Shown: positions 42,466 through 50,934, counted from the first letter of the stretch. The stretch: DNA of 64,000 bases from Dyella tabacisoli (GCF_003350925.1 NZ_KZ857175.1:367944-431943), one strand, 5' to 3'. Translations and numbers: made by a program. Notes: generated by a model not told the origin, from the sequence alone.

Positions 42466-44469
42466 TCAGACCGCGACTTGACCGGCCATCTGTTGCAGCT
42501 GGATAACGACGAATTCGGCGGGTTTCAGCGGAGCAAAACCCACTTCGATATTCACGATGCCGGCATCTATGTTGGCCTGCGTCGTGGTGGAGCTATCGCA
42601 CAACACGTAGTACGCCTGCGTAGGTGTCAGCCCTTGAAAAGCGTGTTGCAAAAACAGGTTCTGCATGAACGAGGTGACATTCATGCGGATCTGCGCCCAT
42701 AACGGGTCGGCATTGGGCTCGAACACCGCCCATTGCAGGCCGCGATAAAGGCTTTCTTCAAGGTAGAGCGCAAAGCGGCGCACCGGCACGTACTTCCATT
42801 CCGAAGCCTGCGCGTCGGCGCCGACCAAGGTGCGCGCACCCCATATCACCGAGCCGTAAATGGGGAAGCTGCGCAGGCAATTGAGCGCAATCGGGTTGAG
42901 CACACCCTGCTCGTCGTTGCTGAGGTTATAGGTGAGCTTTTGCACGCCCGACATCACCGTCTCGATACCCGCTGGCGCTTTCCATACGCCGCGATTGCCG
43001 TCTTCCGTGGCATAGACGCCGGCGACGACACCGCACGGCGCAAAGCTGCGAAGTTGGTTTTGATTCAACGGATCGGCGATGCGTACGCGAGGGAAATAAG
43101 CCGCGCCGTTGAGATCGTTCACGGTAAGCCGGTGGGTGCGCCAATTGATGGCCGAGGGCACATCGACCACATCCGGTGGCGGGTCCAGCAGTAAGAAGGC
43201 ACGGCGCTTTTTACAGTAATCCATGGCCGCAGCGTAGACCGCGTTGATGTCGGAGTCATTGAGCGCGGGCGAGCTGGGCGCGCCGGGTTTTGCACGCGTC
43301 ACGTCGGGCAGGCTGAGGATGTTGAACAGATCGACTTTGTCGAGCGCGTAGATGCCCGTGCCGAGCAATTCATCGCCGATCAGCTCGGTGCCGGTGGGCA
43401 GTGCGGTGCCATCGGAGGCTGCCGTGACGGTGATGTTGTACGGCGGTGCGACTTTGCTCGTGCCGCCCATCCAATACGCCGCCACGTTGTCGCTGGTCAA
43501 TGAAGCGGTATCGAGTTTCAACGTAGTACAGACGTTGATGCCTGATGCCGGGCTGCCGAAAGAAACGGTGCAATCCGTTTTGCCGGGAATCTGCGCGACT
43601 ACGCTGAGCGCATCGATGTGGGTCGCCGTCAGCGAAGATTGAACCGGGATGACATTGACTTGTGCGCCGGGATACCCGGCCTGCAAGGCACGCGCACATT
43701 TGACCGACAGCATGCGATAGACCTCGGTCAGCGAGGCCGGTCGAGGGTCGGTCGCGTTATACAGCGTTACAGCAACTGCCGTATCGGTGTCGATTTTGAT
43801 AGTCAGGCCCGCCGCCCCTGCGCCTTGCAACGCGGTGAGCGCGGCGGTCTGCTCGGCGACGGACATCGAGCCGGAGATCAATCCGGTTCGGGCCGGTTGC
43901 GCCAGCGATCCAGGCACGAGGGGCAGCACTTGCACCATGGCCGATCCGGTATCCGGGTCGTTGACTACGGCCATGACGTAATTGGCCGAGGTGGTTTTCA
44001 TGGTGACGTTGGAAAAAACCTCGGCGACACCGGTACTGATGTTGGTGACGGTCAGGTTGAAAGCGTCGGGGTCGGCATTTGTCAGGCCGATGTAATCGAT
44101 TGTTATCGCGATATTGCCGGCCCACTTTCCGTTGCTGAGCGCTTGAAATTTCAGCAGCGTTTCAGTGTCTGCGGTGTCCGGTATGGTTATCTGCGCCGCA
44201 GAGGATCCGTCTTTGGGAACCCTCACGACAAAGGCGTTGGTGCCGCCATTGGCGAAAAACTGCTGCACGGCATAGGACAACTCACTGTCTGCCGCGAGGC
44301 CGCCGAAGTTGCGCTGGTAATCGGCGAAATTGAATAACTCGACGGCCTTGTGATCGGGTCCGCTTGAGGTATAGCCGACGAAGGCTGCGATCGACGTGGC
44401 GACGCCAATAATCGAATGCACCCCGCTCGAAATCTCTTCGATGTAAACGCCAGGATAAGTGAGCTGCAT
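42466..44469 (-). CDS. Contractile sheath protein (Afp2-like)
   Basis: This 667-residue protein starts MQLTYPGVYIEEISSGVHSIIGVATSIAAFVGYTSSGP, the canonical tail-sheath N-terminus, followed by SYAVQQFFANGGTNAFVVRV. The C-terminal domain includes VWGARTLVG, WKYVPVRRFALYLEESLYRGLQWAVFEPNADPLWAQIRMNV and ends NIEVGFAPLKPAEFVVIQLQQMAGQ. At 667 residues it is longer than the 350-480 of Afp/PVC sheaths, the extra being a central inserted region (about residues 110-330) that would face outward. A single sheath gene heads the operon. Confidence 0.97.
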   Translation of the reverse strand: MQLTYPGVYIEEISSGVHSIIGVATSIAAFVGYTSSGPDHKAVELFNFADYQRNFGGLAADSELSYAVQQFFANGGTNAFVVRVPKDGSSAAQITIPDTADTETLLKFQALSNGKWAGNIAITIDYIGLTNADPDAFNLTVTNISTGVAEVFSNVTMKTTSANYVMAVVNDPDTGSAMVQVLPLVPGSLAQPARTGLISGSMSVAEQTAALTALQGAGAAGLTIKIDTDTAVAVTLYNATDPRPASLTEVYRMLSVKCARALQAGYPGAQVNVIPVQSSLTATHIDALSVVAQIPGKTDCTVSFGSPASGINVCTTLKLDTASLTSDNVAAYWMGGTSKVAPPYNITVTAASDGTALPTGTELIGDELLGTGIYALDKVDLFNILSLPDVTRAKPGAPSSPALNDSDINAVYAAAMDYCKKRRAFLLLDPPPDVVDVPSAINWRTHRLTVNDLNGAAYFPRVRIADPLNQNQLRSFAPCGVVAGVYATEDGNRGVWKAPAGIETVMSGVQKLTYNLSNDEQGVLNPIALNCLRSFPIYGSVIWGARTLVGADAQASEWKYVPVRRFALYLEESLYRGLQWAVFEPNADPLWAQIRMNVTSFMQNLFLQHAFQGLTPTQAYYVLCDSSTTTQANIDAGIVNIEVGFAPLKPAEFVVIQLQQMAGQVAV

Positions 44470-44538
44470 GACTGACAACCCCTATAGTTCAGACGAACGA
44501 TGGAAGGGCAAGCCGCTAGCTTCGCGATATACATACTG

Positions 44539-44558
44539 AACACCGTCGCGACGGTGTT
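44539..44558. promoter_or_regulatory. Perfect 20-bp palindrome, candidate operator of the eCIS operon
   Basis: AACACCGTCGCGACGGTGTT is fully self-complementary and lies 70 bp upstream of the sheath ATG. A TATGTAT that could serve as -10 lies just downstream on the minus strand, and no good -35 is seen where the palindrome sits. This geometry fits an activator or repressor site overlapping the promoter. Confidence 0.55.
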
Positions 44559-44787
44559 GGAGCGTGACAACCTTGACTTTCAGGGTGCAGCTCATTCCCC
44601 TGCGATACGTGGGCAGGCGCAAATGCAGGCGCAGTAATGAACTGCCGGCGCTTTGCTTCTCTCACTCCCCCGAGTTTGAGGCGATGGATGATTTCAATAT
44701 TCAGGTAATCATTACGTGAATTTTCCGTATGTTTGTCGATGACAAGTGATTTGTATGCGCCGGGCCTCACCTTGGGCCGTGGCGCTG

Positions 44788-44801
44788 TCTAGACGTCTAG
44801 A
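44788..44801. promoter_or_regulatory. Perfect 14-bp palindrome in the eCIS/FMN-reductase gap
   Basis: TCTAGACGTCTAGA is fully self-complementary. It lies about 320 bp from the sheath start and 211 bp from the FMN reductase start. It could be a regulator site; nothing else supports the call. Confidence 0.3.
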
Positions 44802-45011
44802 GATCGTGCCGATCGATTCGGCATGGGCATCACATGCGACGTACGCCACCCTGGTGGCCGGCTCAGTTTCCAGCGCGCATCGACAGGGTGCGGTTTCAGC
44901 GTTGCTCCTGTTCAAGTCCGCGTGCCTACCGTGCCTTTAGTTGGGTGGATGATATGTAACAGTGCTTATATAGTTTCATCGTCCCATGTATTGATTCAAT
45001 AGAACGACGAC

Positions 45012-45593
45012 ATGCCAGATTCGATCAGCCACCGCACTCCGCCGTGTCGCGTCATCGCGATAGCCGGCAGTCTGCGGCGCGACTCCATCAACCGCTTGTT
45101 GCTGCGTGCTGCTGCGGAAATGGCGCCGACAGATCTGCAGGTCGATGTCTATGACGGGTTGACCGCGATCCCGATGTTCGACGAGGACAGCGAAAAATTT
45201 ATGACCGCGACGGGGCCGGTGCGCGCGCTGGCCGCGCAGGTTTCGGCAGCAGATGCCGTTCTCATTGCCACGCCGGAATACAACCATTCGATACCCGGCG
45301 TGCTCAAAAACGCGATTGATTGGCTGTCGCGCGGCAGCATCGGCGACGTACTGGCCGGCAAGCCGGTGGCGGTGATCGGTGCCAGCACGGGACGCTGGGG
45401 CACTCGCCTGGCCCAAACGGCGCTGCGACAGGTCTTGTTTGCTACCGGCTCGGTGGTTCTCAGCGGCCCGGCCGTCTATTTGAATAACGGAGCGGCTGCG
45501 TTCGACGCACAAGGCCGCTTGATTGATCCGGCAACGCGTGCATCGCTCGGGCATGTGCTGGACATGATGCGCCGGGCTTCCGTGACTCACTGA
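45012..45593 (+). CDS. NADPH-dependent FMN reductase family protein
   Basis: This 193-residue flavodoxin-like protein has VIAIAGSLRRDSINRLLLRAA (FMN phosphate loop) and ATPEYNHSIPGVLKNAIDWLSR, the family signature, then GKPVAVIGASTGRWGTRLAQTALRQVL. Members such as YieF/ChrR reduce quinones, chromate or azo dyes using NAD(P)H. No regulator is adjacent except the intergenic palindromes. It is 56 bp upstream of an exported-protein gene but lacks an obvious functional link. Confidence 0.93.
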   Translation: MPDSISHRTPPCRVIAIAGSLRRDSINRLLLRAAAEMAPTDLQVDVYDGLTAIPMFDEDSEKFMTATGPVRALAAQVSAADAVLIATPEYNHSIPGVLKNAIDWLSRGSIGDVLAGKPVAVIGASTGRWGTRLAQTALRQVLFATGSVVLSGPAVYLNNGAAAFDAQGRLIDPATRASLGHVLDMMRRASVTH

Positions 45594-45649
45594 TTGTTTC
45601 GTTCCACCGTGCTGTAACCCACGCTCTCTCCTATCCCCAAGGACACCTG

Positions 45650-47122
45650 ATGAAAGCCATGACGCGTAGGATGCTTCCTCTTTGTTTGATGCTGTCGTTG
45701 ACGGTTTCGCATAGCAGTTTTGCGACAGATACCGGTGTTCTGCCGCGCATTGGCTCGGCTCAAGTTTCTCAGGCCGCACTCCCGCTGGGTGTCACGCTGC
45801 GTGACATCGATGGTGGCCCCGGTTATTTCGCCAACAAGAATCCCCGCAGTGCATGGATGGACAACCATATTCTGCTGGGCGCATGGATGGAGCAGCCGGC
45901 CGATGCCACGCAAGTGGGTTATGCCACGGCCATGGGCGAAAACATCTACTGGAACCTCGGCGGCAAGGCAGGCGACCCCAGCCAATGGCGTGCGGACTAC
46001 GACGTGATCCGCGCCGGCGGCATGCATGTTTCCGCGCCGGACACCACGCCCAACAGCGGCTCCGAAACCGTGTCGTACGACGGTTACGACGAGGCGGATA
46101 TGCAGTACGGCTCCGGTGCCAACGGATGGAACCCGGCCGCCCCCAACGCCAACACCAATGACTGCATACCTGCCGGCAGCGAGTGCGGCTATACCGTATC
46201 GAAGTGGTCCTACACCGGCCTGCCCACCAGCTACGGTTCGCCGGGCTACCCGATGGACAGCATGGCCAAGCATCAGGGCTACGGCAAAGGCGTGCTGTTC
46301 TGGATGTGGGACTCCGAGGCGGCCGTGTTTCTGGGCTATTCGGACATTCTCTCGGCCGACAGTTATTGGCTGACCGATGCTGATCTCGAAGCGAACTCTC
46401 AGGGCGGCTGCGCGTTTTTCCCCGCCAGCGAAAGCATTTGCTCGGGCGCGACGCCCATCGGGCTGACCCACGCGCAACGCGCCCTGCCGGCGAACTACGC
46501 GTTCAATGTGACGCGATTGCAGACGCTGTCCAACACACTCAACCACCAATCGAAACCGGTGGTCGTGGATGTGGAGACCGGCTGCCCGGTCAGTGGCGGA
46601 ACGGAGTGCATCACACCACCGGCAATGAAGGCGGCGGCTATGCATGGGCTGATCGCCGGTGCGCGCGGCATCTTGTGGTTCCAGCACAATTTCGGCGGCC
46701 CCTGCACCGACAACACCACGCTGATCGACGGCAATGATCCGACCACCAGCGACTACAGTTGCGAGCAGACCCCCGGCGTCACGATCCACAACGTGGTGGA
46801 GAATGTCACCGCGTTCAACGGGCTGGTGAACAGCTTGAACAACGTGCTGTTGTCGCCGTTTGCGGACGGTTACGTGACCCAGACCGGCAACGTCAGCGCG
46901 ATGGCGAAGTACGACGGCAGCCACTTCTATGTCTTCGCCGCCTCCGGCACACCGGCCACGCCGCCACCGGCCAACCAGTCGGTGACGTTCACGGTGAAAA
47001 GCTCCGGGGCGACCACGGTCACTGTGGTCAACGAGGGGCGCACGATCCCGCTGGTCAACGGCACGAGTTTCACCGACACCTTTGCCGATGCCAACGCGTA
47101 TCACATCTATCGCCTGGATTAA
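45650..47122 (+). CDS. Exported protein of unknown function, glycoside-hydrolase-like
   Basis: This 490-residue protein has a signal peptide (MKAMTRRMLPLCLMLSLTVSHSSFA) after an AAGGA ribosome-binding site. The mature region contains DYDVIRAGGMHVSAP, GYGKGVLFWMWDSEAAVFLGYSDIL, QSKPVVVDVETGCPV and AAAMHGLIAGARGILWFQHNFGGPC, which read like strands and catalytic loops of a TIM-barrel glycoside hydrolase. A C-terminal all-beta domain (SVTFTVKSSGATTVTVVNEGRTIPL) resembles those ending many such enzymes. Eight or so cysteines suggest disulfides. No family was recognised, so the enzymatic role is inference. Confidence 0.65.
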   Translation: MKAMTRRMLPLCLMLSLTVSHSSFATDTGVLPRIGSAQVSQAALPLGVTLRDIDGGPGYFANKNPRSAWMDNHILLGAWMEQPADATQVGYATAMGENIYWNLGGKAGDPSQWRADYDVIRAGGMHVSAPDTTPNSGSETVSYDGYDEADMQYGSGANGWNPAAPNANTNDCIPAGSECGYTVSKWSYTGLPTSYGSPGYPMDSMAKHQGYGKGVLFWMWDSEAAVFLGYSDILSADSYWLTDADLEANSQGGCAFFPASESICSGATPIGLTHAQRALPANYAFNVTRLQTLSNTLNHQSKPVVVDVETGCPVSGGTECITPPAMKAAAMHGLIAGARGILWFQHNFGGPCTDNTTLIDGNDPTTSDYSCEQTPGVTIHNVVENVTAFNGLVNSLNNVLLSPFADGYVTQTGNVSAMAKYDGSHFYVFAASGTPATPPPANQSVTFTVKSSGATTVTVVNEGRTIPLVNGTSFTDTFADANAYHIYRLD

Positions 47123-47220
47123 GACGGGCCGCCCAATGCATTAGGTAGTAAATGCTCCGAGTCAGAGAAAGGGGCTCGCCAAGAGCTGCTCTGATCTATA
47201 CCGACAAGCAAGGTACGAAC

Positions 47221-48156
47221 ATGTTGACTATCAGAACCGCAAATTTCGTGGCAAGAACTCTTTCGTTGGCTCTGATAGCAGCATGGGCGGGACCGGCACT
47301 GAGCGAGAAAGGTCTTGTCGACAACGTCAATGCCGAGGCGGCAAAGGGAGTTATTCTTGCGCACCCGCTACGCGCCAACGTAGCGGAGTTGGAAGGGTCC
47401 GGCGGCAACATCACGGTCTTGAGCGGCCCCGACGGCAAATTCATGGTTGATTCCGGCATCGCCTTGTCCAAGCCTGCCATGCAGGCAAGCTTGGACAAGC
47501 TCGGATCGGCGCCGGTGAAGTACGTCGTCAATACCCATTGGCATTGGGATCATTCGGACGGCGACGCCTGGCTTCACGAAGCGGGCGCGACGGTTATCGC
47601 CACGCCGCAAACCGTAGATCACCTCACCAAGGCTTCGCGTGTCTCGGATTGGAACTTCACGTTTCCGCCCGTTTCCGCGGAAGGTGTGCCGTCGGTTCGA
47701 TTGACGACGGACAAGACCTACACGATGAATGGCGAATCTGTCGTCGTGCATCCGCTTATGCCAAGCCACACCGACGGCGATATTTCCGTCTACTTCAAGA
47801 AGGCCGATGTGCTGGCGACAGGCGATACGTTTTGGAACGGAATTTACCCGTTCATCGATGATGAGCATGGCGGCGGCATCAATGGAACCATCGCCGCGGT
47901 CGACTCCTATTTGAAATTCATTACCGACAAAACGATCATCGTGCCGGGGCACGGCGCCGTGGCGGACCGCAAAAAACTGCTCGAATATCGCAGTATGCTC
48001 GTGGCTATCCGCGATCGCGTTGCGGTACTCAAGCGTCAGGGAAAGACTCTGTCCGAGGTGGTCGCGGCCAAGCCCACCGCACCGTTCGATGCCAAGTGGG
48101 GAAACTTCATCGTTACGCCGGAGCTGTTTACGAAGCTCGTCTACGAGAGCGTGTGA
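47221..48156 (+). CDS. Exported metallo-beta-lactamase-fold hydrolase
   Basis: This 311-residue protein starts at ATG 47221 with a signal peptide (MLTIRTANFVARTLSLALIAAWAGPALS). The metal site is HWHWDHSDG, with further ligands in MPSHTDGDI and VLATGDTFWNGIYPF and the final IIVPGHGAV histidine. The pattern fits the broad MBL superfamily (quinoprotein-relay/SoxH-like or lactamase-like), not a specific resistance enzyme. It is 98 bp after the glycoside-hydrolase-like gene. Confidence 0.88.
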   Translation: MLTIRTANFVARTLSLALIAAWAGPALSEKGLVDNVNAEAAKGVILAHPLRANVAELEGSGGNITVLSGPDGKFMVDSGIALSKPAMQASLDKLGSAPVKYVVNTHWHWDHSDGDAWLHEAGATVIATPQTVDHLTKASRVSDWNFTFPPVSAEGVPSVRLTTDKTYTMNGESVVVHPLMPSHTDGDISVYFKKADVLATGDTFWNGIYPFIDDEHGGGINGTIAAVDSYLKFITDKTIIVPGHGAVADRKKLLEYRSMLVAIRDRVAVLKRQGKTLSEVVAAKPTAPFDAKWGNFIVTPELFTKLVYESV

Positions 48157-48224
48157 GCTGAATCGAATACGTGACCGACAAAAGAGTGTTCAATGGCGTC
48201 CACCGTCGTAGCGACAGATTGCCA

Positions 48225-49220
48225 ATGCAAACCAAATTGATTTCGCGTACATCAGCGCGTCGCTTTCCGAGTCGTCTGCTGTGCGCGCTTGCGGTCGTTC
48301 TCGCCTGCTGTGCATCTTCGGCGTTTGCCTATCCGAATACGACGCCTGTAAGCGACCCTATTGATTCCGATGAAGCCTTGACCTGTGCACAGGCACAAAG
48401 GGTCGGCGACGAGATCGTCACGATGCGAACGACGCTGGCAGGCGTGCCGGCCATCCTTCGCATACCGAGAAAAACGACAAGGTCGCCCATTATCCTTTGG
48501 CATGGATTTGGCCCTCCGGCGAGCGAACGCGCGATGTTGGATGCGCTTCCGCTGGATGACATTCCCGCGGTGAAGGTCTACCTCGGGTTGCCGCTCTTTG
48601 GGCAGCGCGCTGTTCCCGGAGGCGGCAAGGAACTCGCCCTTCGTCAAAAGCAAGATTTCGGGCTTCTGGTATTCAAGCCTGCAGTGCTCGGGGCAGGCGA
48701 CGAACTGCCTCTGGTCGTCGCGGCACTGAAGGAGCGTGGCTGCTTGGCGCCTGGCGCGAGCATTGGCTTGGTCGGCTTTTCAGCGGGCGGCGCCGCAGCC
48801 CTATATGCCATGTCTCAGGCTAAGGTTGCTATCGGCACGGTGGTACTGATTAATGCCTCTACGGGCTTAAGTGCTTCAGTTCAGGCACTTGAGCAGGCTA
48901 CCGGACAAAAATATCTATGGTCGCCGGAATCGCGAGCCATCGCCGAGAAGACCGGCGTCGCCCGGTACGCGGCGGGCATTGCCCGAGTAGGCACTCCCCC
49001 GGCACTTCTTCTTGTGCAGGGAGCCGATGACTCCGTCATCGCACCGAAGGCCGCATCTGATTTATACGAAGGCCTGTTGCCCTACTACCGCAAGGCGGGA
49101 AGCGAGCGACGAATCCAATTCGTGCGGCTTGCCGGCATGCCGCACCAATGGTCTGCTGACGAACACGCATTAGATAGCGTTCGTCAGGCGCTAACAAAAT
49201 GGTTCCAGGGATCTAGCTGA
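48225..49220 (+). CDS. Exported alpha/beta hydrolase
   Basis: This 331-residue protein begins at ATG 48225 with a twin-positive signal peptide (residues 1-31, RRFPSRLLCALAVVLACCASSAFA). The fold shows an oxyanion loop IILWHGFGPPAS, the nucleophile elbow GLVGFSAGGAAALYAM (Ser), the acid in LLVQGADDSVIAP, and the histidine in LAGMPHQWSAD. It is an esterase/lipase-like enzyme. It follows the MBL-fold gene by 68 bp, and with the 490-residue gene the three may form an exported-enzyme set. Confidence 0.85.
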   Translation: MQTKLISRTSARRFPSRLLCALAVVLACCASSAFAYPNTTPVSDPIDSDEALTCAQAQRVGDEIVTMRTTLAGVPAILRIPRKTTRSPIILWHGFGPPASERAMLDALPLDDIPAVKVYLGLPLFGQRAVPGGGKELALRQKQDFGLLVFKPAVLGAGDELPLVVAALKERGCLAPGASIGLVGFSAGGAAALYAMSQAKVAIGTVVLINASTGLSASVQALEQATGQKYLWSPESRAIAEKTGVARYAAGIARVGTPPALLLVQGADDSVIAPKAASDLYEGLLPYYRKAGSERRIQFVRLAGMPHQWSADEHALDSVRQALTKWFQGSS

Positions 49221-49262
49221 TCTATCGGCATGCTCGCGTCGTGACCACGCCGTTTTTCATGC

Positions 49263-49288
49263 CCAATCGTCACGCCAAATCGTCACGC
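49263..49288. repeat. 11-bp direct repeat
   Basis: AATCGTCACGC occurs twice (starting about 49264 and 49276) in the gap after the alpha/beta hydrolase gene. Confidence 0.5.
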
Positions 49289-49404
49289 GCCTGGACGCAT
49301 GCGCGATGAATGCTCACATCGAGGTCAACGATGCATGTCAATGATCTCGAACAGTCCTTTGGCCGGTTACACTAGGGAAAATACACTCAACTGTGAACGG
49401 TCTG

Positions 49405-50514
49405 ATGATTAAGCAGGGACGGCTGACTTTTCTGGATTCTTTACGTGGTTTGGCTGCTGTTTACGTGGTTATTTATCACGTGTTGGCTATGCCGTCTCCA
49501 AGTTTGATCGCGGGACCCTATTTAAAGCCGTTATTGGAGGCCGGTGGCTCCGGTGTTGCATTATTCTTTGTAATTAGTGCGTTTTCGCTGTGCTATACCA
49601 TGCCTAGGCATGCCGCCACTGGGGCGCCGGTCGCCAGCTTTTATATTCATCGATTTTTTCGCATCGCCCCGTTATTTTTCGTGTGGCTCGCCTTCTCGGT
49701 ATGGCGCGACGGAAGAGCGGGGCATGCGGGGCATTCGTTTGCCGAAATTTTGGCCAATATGACGTTCACCTTTAACCTGTTTCCCGGTTGGAAGGAAGGC
49801 ATTGTCTGGGCGAGTTGGGCTATTGGCGTGGAGATGCTGTTCTATGCCGTGTTCCCGATGATTTTTGGGATAGTTCAAGCCACCTTTAGTGCGGTGGTAT
49901 TGGCGATACTCGCCATCGGACTGACATCAATCGTGACTTCAGGGTGGCTTGGTCTCGATAGCCCGGCTGTTACTGGTAGTTTTGGACTATTACGTCATCT
50001 GCCGGTCTTTACATTGGGAATTGTTGGCTATTATTTATATCGTCAAGGCGAAATGAAGCCTGTGATGTTTGCGCGGTCGGCAGGATTGTATTTCTTGGTT
50101 ATTTGGGCGGTTTTATTCTTAGCCCTGCCATTTATCCTGACTTTCGTAGCTATCAGTGCTACGTGGTCTTGGATTTTATATGGATTCGCCTACCTGGCAC
50201 TGTTGCTAGGCATGGCGAAATACCCTGTCGGGCTCGTCGTTAATCGCACGACGGCATATCTTGGCAAGGTCAGCTACTCGCTATACCTGGCGCACCCAGT
50301 CGTAATTGCGATTCTGGTCCCCACATTTCATGCTATTCAACGCGGCGTACCCGATACCACGGTGTCCTACTTGATGTGCGCCGCCTTGACTCTGATGATT
50401 TCATTGCCCATCGCTCATTTGACTCACCGATACATTGAGGTCCCCGGAATAGCCATAGGCCAGCGCATTGCTGAGAGGCGTGCTCGCTTGTTGCTCTGTA
50501 GCTCCGAAGGCTAG
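49405..50514 (+). CDS. Membrane acyltransferase family 3 (OafA/WbbJ-like)
   Basis: This 369-residue polytopic protein has about ten helices. It starts RLTFLDSLRGLAAVYVVIYHVLAMPSP, the acyltransferase-3 signature with the catalytic His, then FYIHRFFRIAPLFFVWL (RxxR) and PVGLVVNRTTAYLGKVSYSLYLAHPVV. Such enzymes acetylate O-antigen or other surface sugars. The start is ATG 49405 or GTG 49393. The gene is AT-richer than its neighbours and has TTTAT-type codons, which suggests transfer. No glycosyltransferases accompany it. Confidence 0.9.
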   Translation: MIKQGRLTFLDSLRGLAAVYVVIYHVLAMPSPSLIAGPYLKPLLEAGGSGVALFFVISAFSLCYTMPRHAATGAPVASFYIHRFFRIAPLFFVWLAFSVWRDGRAGHAGHSFAEILANMTFTFNLFPGWKEGIVWASWAIGVEMLFYAVFPMIFGIVQATFSAVVLAILAIGLTSIVTSGWLGLDSPAVTGSFGLLRHLPVFTLGIVGYYLYRQGEMKPVMFARSAGLYFLVIWAVLFLALPFILTFVAISATWSWILYGFAYLALLLGMAKYPVGLVVNRTTAYLGKVSYSLYLAHPVVIAILVPTFHAIQRGVPDTTVSYLMCAALTLMISLPIAHLTHRYIEVPGIAIGQRIAERRARLLLCSSEG

Positions 50515-50783
50515 TTGGAAGATCTTCGACAGTCTGATGAGCGGGATGCTTGGGCGGCCATTGGACGGAATGGACCGGCCTGGGGGCATCTACCTGCACC
50601 GGCAAAACGGGCTGCGCGTGTCTCAGGGCAGTTTGGGTGCAGGTCAAATCCAAGTGGCGGATGGTCATTTGGATTTCTCCAGTGGATTTCTCCGGGCGAG
50701 AGCTTTGCGCCGACATGATTCTGGGTTACTGACATGGTGAGTACACAAATTGACTCCAGTCAGCAGACTCGGCACCGAAAGGG
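50515..50783. other. Region upstream of groES, no gene supported
   Basis: About 270 bp with several short open frames but no start with a ribosome-binding site and no family match. It could hold a decayed insertion-element or gene end; nothing specific was recognised. Confidence 0.4.
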
Positions 50784-50801
50784 TCGAGCCGATCGGCTCG
50801 A
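50784..50801. terminator. Perfect 18-bp palindrome upstream of groES
   Basis: TCGAGCCGATCGGCTCGA is fully self-complementary and lies 16 bp before the candidate sigma-32 -35. It could be a hairpin ending upstream transcription or an operator; no T-run follows. Confidence 0.4.
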
Positions 50802-50816
50802 TCCGTATGGCGAACC

Positions 50817-50844
50817 CTTGAAACCCTTCACCCGCCCCCCCACT
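50817..50844 (+). promoter_or_regulatory. Candidate sigma-32 (heat-shock) promoter of groESL
   Basis: CTTGAAA at 50817-50823 matches the sigma-32 -35 consensus. About 13 bp later CCCCCCACTA (from 50836) resembles the CCCCATnT -10. CIRCE lies about 65 bp downstream, so groESL may be under both RpoH and HrcA control. Confidence 0.5.
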
Positions 50845-50907
50845 AGCTAGCTCAGGCTACGGGATCGGCTCCTCTCGCACTTGCAGGGGATTTTTGCGTC
50901 GCTAGAA

Positions 50908-50934
50908 TTAGCACTCACCAACCCAGAGTGCTAG
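50908..50934. promoter_or_regulatory. CIRCE element (HrcA operator)
   Basis: TTAGCACTC-N9-GAGTGCTAG matches the CIRCE inverted repeat with one mismatch at the last base. It lies 71 bp upstream of groES. HrcA binds CIRCE and represses groESL until heat shock. Confidence 0.93.

Larger units (their letters stand above)
44470..45011. other. Intergenic region upstream of the eCIS operon
   Basis: This 542-bp gap separates the divergent eCIS operon (minus) and the FMN reductase gene (plus). It contains two perfect palindromes (44539-44558 and 44788-44801) and AT-rich stretches near 44690-44750 and 44945-45010. No gene in it is supported. Confidence 0.7.

Noticed and set aside
21586..44478. Prophage or type VI secretion system
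   Set aside because: No capsid, portal, terminase, integrase or lysis gene, and no TssJLM membrane complex, ClpV or Hcp/TssBC pair. The AAA+ ATPase, DUF4255 and LysM proteins point to an eCIS.
45587..47104. A 505-codon minus-strand frame opposite the exported 490-residue protein
   Set aside because: The plus-strand gene has a signal peptide and a ribosome-binding site; the opposite frame is Arg/His/Gly-rich shadow sequence.
50468..50740. Short frames between the acyltransferase and groES as real genes
   Set aside because: They overlap in several frames, lack ribosome-binding sites and have no recognisable features.
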